Source: Sepiola atlantica
Taxonomy: Eukaryota > Mollusca > Cephalopoda > Sepiida > Sepiolidae
Direction of reading: 5' to 3'
DNA: 64,000 nucleotides
NCBI GenBank assembly: GCA_963556195.1
Contig: OY744529.1
Location: 55,343,483-55,407,482, forward strand
The notes beneath the pieces were generated by a model. That model saw only the letters and a program-made list of their open reading frames with translations. It was not told the origin of the DNA and searched no databases. Each line of letters starts with the position of its first letter. Position 1 is the first letter of the stretch. Both the position numbers and the translations under genes were made by a program. Positions 58,950 through 64,000 of this stretch are shown piece after piece.

Positions 58950-60600
58950 TGACCTATAATTCCAGAATATGTAGCATTTTTGATTGACTAACGTATACCA
59001 CCTACCAGATATTGTAATGTATTATTACTATTCTAATTCCCGGGCAGCACTATGTACTTTGTCTAGTATACAACAGAATAACAAAAGATCTAGAAATTCT
59101 TTCTCCCGGGCAACACTGCGTTTAAACACACCTGCTCTATCTAGGATATTGAGCATTTTTTGTTACTATATACCACTTCCAATATAAACTACTTTTAAGT
59201 TAATATTATGACTCCCGGACAACGCCGAATAGATTGATTGTATTGTAGAACGGGTGTGTCTAAACGATATATAGAATTACTTTTATACGGGATCAATAAT
59301 CCAACGTACTTAATATGCTGATTAGAGCAGGTAGTAACCAAAAAGCACTGAGAAATGCTCAATAACCTAGATAGAGTAGGTCTATCTAAATGCATTGTAG
59401 TTCGGGATAAATCACTTCTGTCTTTACAGGAGCCATAATCGAAAGTGAGCAATGTACTGGATAGGATGGGGGTGGCAAAACCTTAGTTTTAGTAGTGCTC
59501 TGAACGCCTCTAAAATTTTAGTAGTACTCATTATCCTTGATAGAGCAGGTGTGTTTAAACGAGGTGCTTAATATGCTGGATAGAGCAGGAAGTAATAAAA
59601 AAAATACTGAAAAAAGTGCCCTATTTCCTTGATAGAGCAAGTGTTGGCTACGATAAAGAACTTTTCTGTTGTTTTTCATGATGTTGTTGCACGGATTCCA
59701 TGAGTGCTTGATAGAGCAGGTAGTATAGCAAGAGTGCCCAATGTCCTGGATAGAGAAGGCATGTTTAAAGGTTCCTTGCCCAGGAAAACAAACATCACAA
59801 TGTTTTGTTACACTATTTTATACAAGAAAATCTACTCATTAGTAAGTACTATAAGTTAGTTAATCTACAGTGCTCAATATCTTGGATAAGGCATGTACGT
59901 TTAAAAGCGACGTTGCCTGCGAAAAATAGCATCATTGATTTTTGTGATACAATTTTATGCAAGAAAATCTATTCGCCGTTGCTCGAAAGTCATAATAGTA
60001 ACATTACAGTATTTTGCATGTGGGAAGTCGTATATAGTAATCAATAAGTTCTCAATATCCAAGCTAGAGAGGGTTTGCTTAAAACAGCGTTGCCGAGGTG
60101 AAATAACTTTTTTGTCTTTTATGATTTTGTTGTATGATAGACAAAGTACATGTTGTTGCCCGGGAGTCACAATAGTAACAATACATTATAATATATTGTA
60201 AGTGGTATAAGTTAGCTAATCCAAAGTGTTCAATAACCTGGATAGAACAGGTATATTTGAAGGTCGCGTTGCGTGGAAAAAAACATCACAGTTTTTTGTT
60301 ATACTATTTCATACAAGCAAATCTATTCGGCGTTTCCTGAGAATTATAATTGTAACGTTATAGTATTTCATATAGGAAGTGGTATAATATAGCAATTGAA
60401 AAAGTGCTCAATATCCTACATATATCAAATGTGTTATAATGCAGCGTTGCCCGGGAGAAAGAACGTATTTGTCTTTTGTTATTATATTAAATACAAGATA
60501 AAGTACATGGTGTTGCCCAGGAGTAATAATATAAACAATAGATTATGATATCTGGTAAGTGGTATAAGTTAGTCGATCCAAGTGCTCAATATCCTGGAAT
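58950..60600. repeat. About 175-bp diverged tandem units in two opposing sets
   Basis: Unit content: GCTCAATATCCTGGATAGAG, CAGGT.TGTTTAAA, GCGTTGCCCGGGAG, then (A)CATCAC..TTTTGTTATAC and GTTGCCCGGGAGT..AATAGTAAC and AAGTGGTATAAGTTAG. Units up to about 59240 run on the minus strand (one and a half units), those after about 59260 on the plus strand (about seven partial or complete units). Confidence 0.7.
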
Positions 60601-60604
60601 AAGC

Positions 60605-60785
60605 AAGTTGCTCAATCGATAACCACACTTCTTCTCAACATGAGTCTGAAGCGAAGTTATAGTTGATCAATCGCCAACAGCACCTCTATTGAACATGAAT
60701 CTGTAGTGAAGTAAGGTTTCCTCACTTCTCATAAGCACCTCTTCTGAACATGAGTCTGTGGTGAAGTAGTCAGTCAGAGGTTTGA
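60605..60785 (-). repeat. 54-55-bp repeat, three units, inverse of 58680-58948
   Basis: Reads CACCTCTTCTGAACATGAGT and CTGTAGTGAAGT on the plus strand at 60642, 60697 and 60752: the reverse complement of the units in the left arm. Confidence 0.8.
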
Positions 60786-60799
60786 TAAGAAGTCATTCA

Positions 60800-61262
60800 C
60801 TTAATTCGTTTTTTTTATTCATTTTTTGTTTTTATTCATTTTTTAAATTTCTTTTTCATTCAATCATTTTTTCATTCTTTTTTTCATTACTTCATTCAAT
60901 TTACATTCATTTTTTATATATATATATTTTTTCATTAATTTTTCATTTTTTAAATTTCTTTTTGTTTTAATTCATTTTTCAATCTTATTTTCATCAACTT
61001 GTTTTTCATTTTGTCTTCAAATATTTCATTCATTTGTTTTCTATTCATTTTTCATTTTTTCATTCAATTATTTTCATTTATTTTTCATTATTTTTCTCGT
61101 TCATTATTTTTCATTCTTTGTTTATATTCATTTTTTCATTCATTTTTTCACTCTTTTTCATTCAGGTTTTCTTCACTTTTTCCTTCAATTTTTTCCTTGA
61201 TTTTTTCATCATTATTTTTATATTCACCCTTTTCATTCGTTTTTTCATACATTGTTTTTCAT
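60800..61262. repeat. TTCATTTTT-rich right arm
   Basis: Low-complexity DNA of ATTCATTTTT and TTTTTCATT motifs, mirror of the AAAATGAAT-rich left arm. F, S and I-rich frames here are not genes. Confidence 0.8.
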
Positions 61263-61264
61263 TC

Positions 61265-61298
<34 letters not shown>

Positions 61299-61300
61299 TA
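61263..61300. repeat. (TA)n then (GT)n
   Basis: (AT)11 followed by (GT)7 at the outer edge of the right arm. Confidence 0.95.
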
Positions 61301-62474
61301 TTGATGAATAAATGTTTAACAACTAATATAATCTTAAAAGCCACATTAAATAACACTATTATCAATGATGAAAACGCGTATATAAGATCTACAGAAAATG
61401 AATTTAGAGGTAGATAAGGGTACATTCGGTAATGAAAAAATCAAAACAGTACTACATTATCTAGATATGTATAGGGGGAAGGACATATATACCTTGTTTA
61501 TATAAGAGTGCTCTGTAACAATTATAGCGGTATGTTGATTTAGTATACTTTTTATTTATACAAACACTTCTGACGGCATTTTGACCTTTTTAAATTAATG
61601 AGTCACTATTTACTAAAGTCAAAAGCCACTCAAGGGCAAGGGTTAATGCCATTATTAGTTGAATGATGAACAATACTATAAGCAGTTAACGAAGCTTCAG
61701 CCTCTCTTAGGTTTTAGCTGACACCATGTATATGTAGTCGGATATATTTATATAAACATTCATACTATAAATAAGCTACTTTATTGATGATTCTCATTTG
61801 TAGTGTAATTTAGTGTTATAACAGAAATAACCAGAGTGCATGTGCATTTCTATTTCAATTGACACTATGCATTAGTTTGATCTTCCATCAATACTCTAGG
61901 TTGAGTTTCCGTTTAACCGAAGGTATCGATGGATGATTAAACTAATTCATAGTGTCCATTGAATTATATATATATATATGTGTGCGTATGTGTATTTTAC
62001 AAACACATAACCTATTTCTATGTTGGTGTGACTGTTTGAATTTCTGTAAAGAGACGCAAATATCATAATGTGTTTATGCAGGTGTATGCACGTTAACATA
62101 CGTGTGCATACCGGAGAGTGTATGTCTGTGAGCAAATCTCAATAGGACCAGCTGATGCTTCTATGTTAACATCTACAACCCTGGTGCGCTGTTTTGGCGA
62201 GAAGCAATTCGATATGTTTATTTTATTTTTCAAATACAACTAGATTAACTTTTACATTTTTCTGAAATAAAATTGTTTTTCTATCAAGAAATTAGAAAAA
62301 AACGGATGTAGAATAAAGGAAAATAAGGAAAACAAACTGCAAAGAATGTTGTTTCATTATTTCAAAGGAAATTAAACAAAAATCTCAATAATAAATAAAA
62401 TTGAACTTTAGTCAGAAACAAAGCAATCGATTGTAGGCCCCAAAAATGTCCGTATAAAACAATGAAAGCGTTCA

Positions 62475-62476
<2 letters not shown>
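61301..62476. other. Noncoding, nothing recognised
   Basis: AT-rich; short (TA)n at 61965-61979. No gene or repeat family recognised. Confidence 0.5.

Positions 62477-62549
<73 letters not shown>
62477..62549. repeat. (TA)n microsatellite
   Basis: About 36 TA units followed by GGATGGATAATGG. Confidence 0.98.
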
Positions 62550-62550
<1 letters not shown>

Positions 62551-63445
62551 ATGGATAATGGAACAAGTTATCGATTCCTAAATGTTTTGGTACAAATGTT
62601 GAGGAAATTTTGAATTGTGTAGAGTTTATTTCTAGGAAATATTAAATCTGAACACTGTTTTTATTTTGATTGCATATATACTTTTATAAGCTAATTATAT
62701 CTAGGCAGCATCTTTTCTTGAAGGCAAGTATTGTTAAATGTAACAGACAACTTATGTCTGGATTTTCTATTCGTAGATACTTTCCATTGTCTGAATCAGA
62801 ATCTTAGTTTCGGTGGGAGGAATTGGTCGATGAATCTGCCATAGTTTTTATTTGTGTCCCAAGTACTTTCAGACCCATCCGGGTCCATCTTCAGGGGAAT
62901 GAGGATAATCAAGTAAAAACCGTGTGTTCGTATTATAGATGGTTTTGGCGGGAATTATATAATAAGTACGAAACAAACACATTCTACTGTTTAAAAATAA
63001 TCCCCACGATAATAATAATAAATCCAATTCTCAACTTAACACAACTAGCAAACTATTTCATCGCAAACAGTTTCATCACAATTTTAAAACAGATGAACAA
63101 ATTCTAAGAAATATTATTAATAAAAACGTACTCCCTACTGACTCAAATAAAAAAGTAAAACTGATAATTTTCTACAATAAAGTAAAAACCACTAATCTTA
63201 TAATCACAAAAAATTCTTCCCTCTCGATTAGAGTTTTGGATTAGACACACCTTGTTTATGAGTTCAAATATTTTTCAAATTGCAACTGATTATTCAGCCT
63301 CTGTGTAGCTTGATTGCCATATATATTTTCATTGCTTACTACCTAGCTCTACTTACGTATCGAGCACTGTTGAAGTAAATACTGAAAACGGACACATAAA
63401 AAATTATATCTCCTTATAATATTTTATGTGGATACATGAAGTACT
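62550..63445. other. Noncoding, nothing recognised
   Basis: AT-rich; a 94-codon frame at 62823-63107 resembles no known protein. Confidence 0.45.
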
Positions 63446-63471
63446 AATATATATATATATATGTATATATA

Positions 63472-63517
<46 letters not shown>

Positions 63518-63533
63518 CCTATCTATCTATTTA

Positions 63534-63571
<38 letters not shown>
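63446..63571. repeat. Compound (TA)n, (TCTA)n, (TA)n microsatellite
   Basis: (TA)n to 63473, twelve or more TCTA units with one TACC variant to about 63528, then (TA)n to 63571. Confidence 0.97.
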
Positions 63572-63573
<2 letters not shown>

Positions 63574-63764
63574 GACTGTAATAGATTGCCTTTTCTGATA
63601 AAGACGATAACGGTTTCAACTTACCTTTAAGCAATAATCTTCTCTGTTCATCAATAGCTGCATAAAACATATATGTAAACAAAGAAAGCACATATGTTGC
63701 ATTATAATGTCGTGTACTCTCTAGACGAGTTTATTAGCAGAATAGATGAGGTATTTCGTTGCTT

Positions 63765-63890
63765 ATAACATTTGAATATCACCGGTCGTTCAGGTTTCGA
63801 ATCTTGGCATGTATACACTTGTTACGTCTAGCCACACTGATAAGTCATAGACGACTTAAGTGTCCGTGGATTACTATATTCTATATGTAC
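63765..63890 (+). mobile_element. SINE, diverged copy of the 45320 family
   Basis: A B-box-like GGTTTCGAATCTT near 63796, then TCTAGCCACACTGATAAGTC and GTCCGTGGATTACTATATTC, matching the tail order of the SINE at 45320-45488. The (TA)n tail is eroded to TATATTCTATATG. Confidence 0.55.
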
Positions 63891-64000
63891 ACAGACCCAC
63901 AGACACACACATATGTGTATGGGTGCGAACAAGTATTAACATATAGAGAGGCTCTTATTTTGTATGCTTGACTGAATTGTTTAAGGCAAGAGAATTTGAA

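Larger units (their letters stand above)
57140..61280. mobile_element. Large foldback-like element with subrepeat-built inverted arms
   Basis: Three layers are present in inverted order on the two sides of about 59245. Outer: ATGAA/AAAATGAAT-rich DNA (57150-58680) against TTCATTTTT-rich DNA (60800-61262). Middle: 48-55-bp CAGACTCATGTTCAGAAGAG units (58700-58948) against their reverse complement (60605-60785). Inner: about 175-bp units with GTTGCCCGGGAG, minus-oriented at 58950-59240 and plus-oriented at 59260-60600. For example CTCCCGGGCAACACTGCGTT at 59103 mirrors GCAGCGTTGCCCGGGAG at 60441. No transposase frame. Long inverted arms made of tandem subrepeats are the hallmark of Foldback elements. 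Ends are uncertain. Confidence 0.65.

Overview
The window reads as AT-rich, gene-poor intergenic DNA of a large, repeat-rich animal genome, most likely a cephalopod mollusc. The taxon is inferred from the mix of tRNA-derived SINEs with (TA)n tails, Tx1- and CR1-type LINEs and very long TA and TAA microsatellites; no diagnostic gene is present. I find no convincing host protein-coding gene and no intact tRNA or rRNA gene. Almost everything recognisable is mobile-element sequence, most of it decayed.

Layout. 0-8.8 kb: noncoding DNA with tandem repeats, two polypyrimidine tracts and LINE scraps. 8.8-13 kb: dispersed repeats, including two copies of a structured repeat whose most complete member (at 35 kb) begins with the 5' end of U2 snRNA, and a two-unit repeat that recurs at 50 kb. 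14.9-15.9 kb: a TIR-bounded nonautonomous DNA element flanked by TA. 16.6-26 kb: two young copies of an R4/Dong-type LINE (reverse transcriptase plus C-terminal restriction-like endonuclease) in opposite orientation, with a third 3' fragment in tandem; two 5' junctions lie in (TAA)n. A mariner-type transposase relic lies between them. 26.2-27.7 kb: a 250-bp satellite with a three-unit higher-order pattern. 28-36.9 kb: a CR1-like relic, SINEs, and a broken Ty3/Gypsy element carrying the U2-headed repeat. 36.9-43.4 kb: a near-complete but decayed Tx1-type LINE on the minus strand. 43.4-45.3 kb: a decayed CR1/Jockey-group LINE on the plus strand. 46.1 kb: a perfect 95-bp palindrome. 46.4-48.6 kb: an LTR-type gag-pol relic. 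50-57 kb: repeats, hairpins, microsatellites and tRNA-like SINE heads. 57.1-61.3 kb: a large foldback-like structure whose arms are built from tandem subrepeats. 61.3-64 kb: noncoding DNA with microsatellites and a SINE.

How the parts relate. The only long open frame that looks like a functional protein is the RT-endonuclease frame of the R4/Dong-type LINE at 16.9-19.1 kb, and even that copy is 5'-truncated. The opposite LINE copy has at least seven stops. The inverted LINE pair, the foldback element and the palindrome could each give double-stranded RNA or unstable DNA. The points most worth following are the U2-headed repeat family, the foldback element, TAA-associated LINE stacking, the higher-order satellite and the palindrome.
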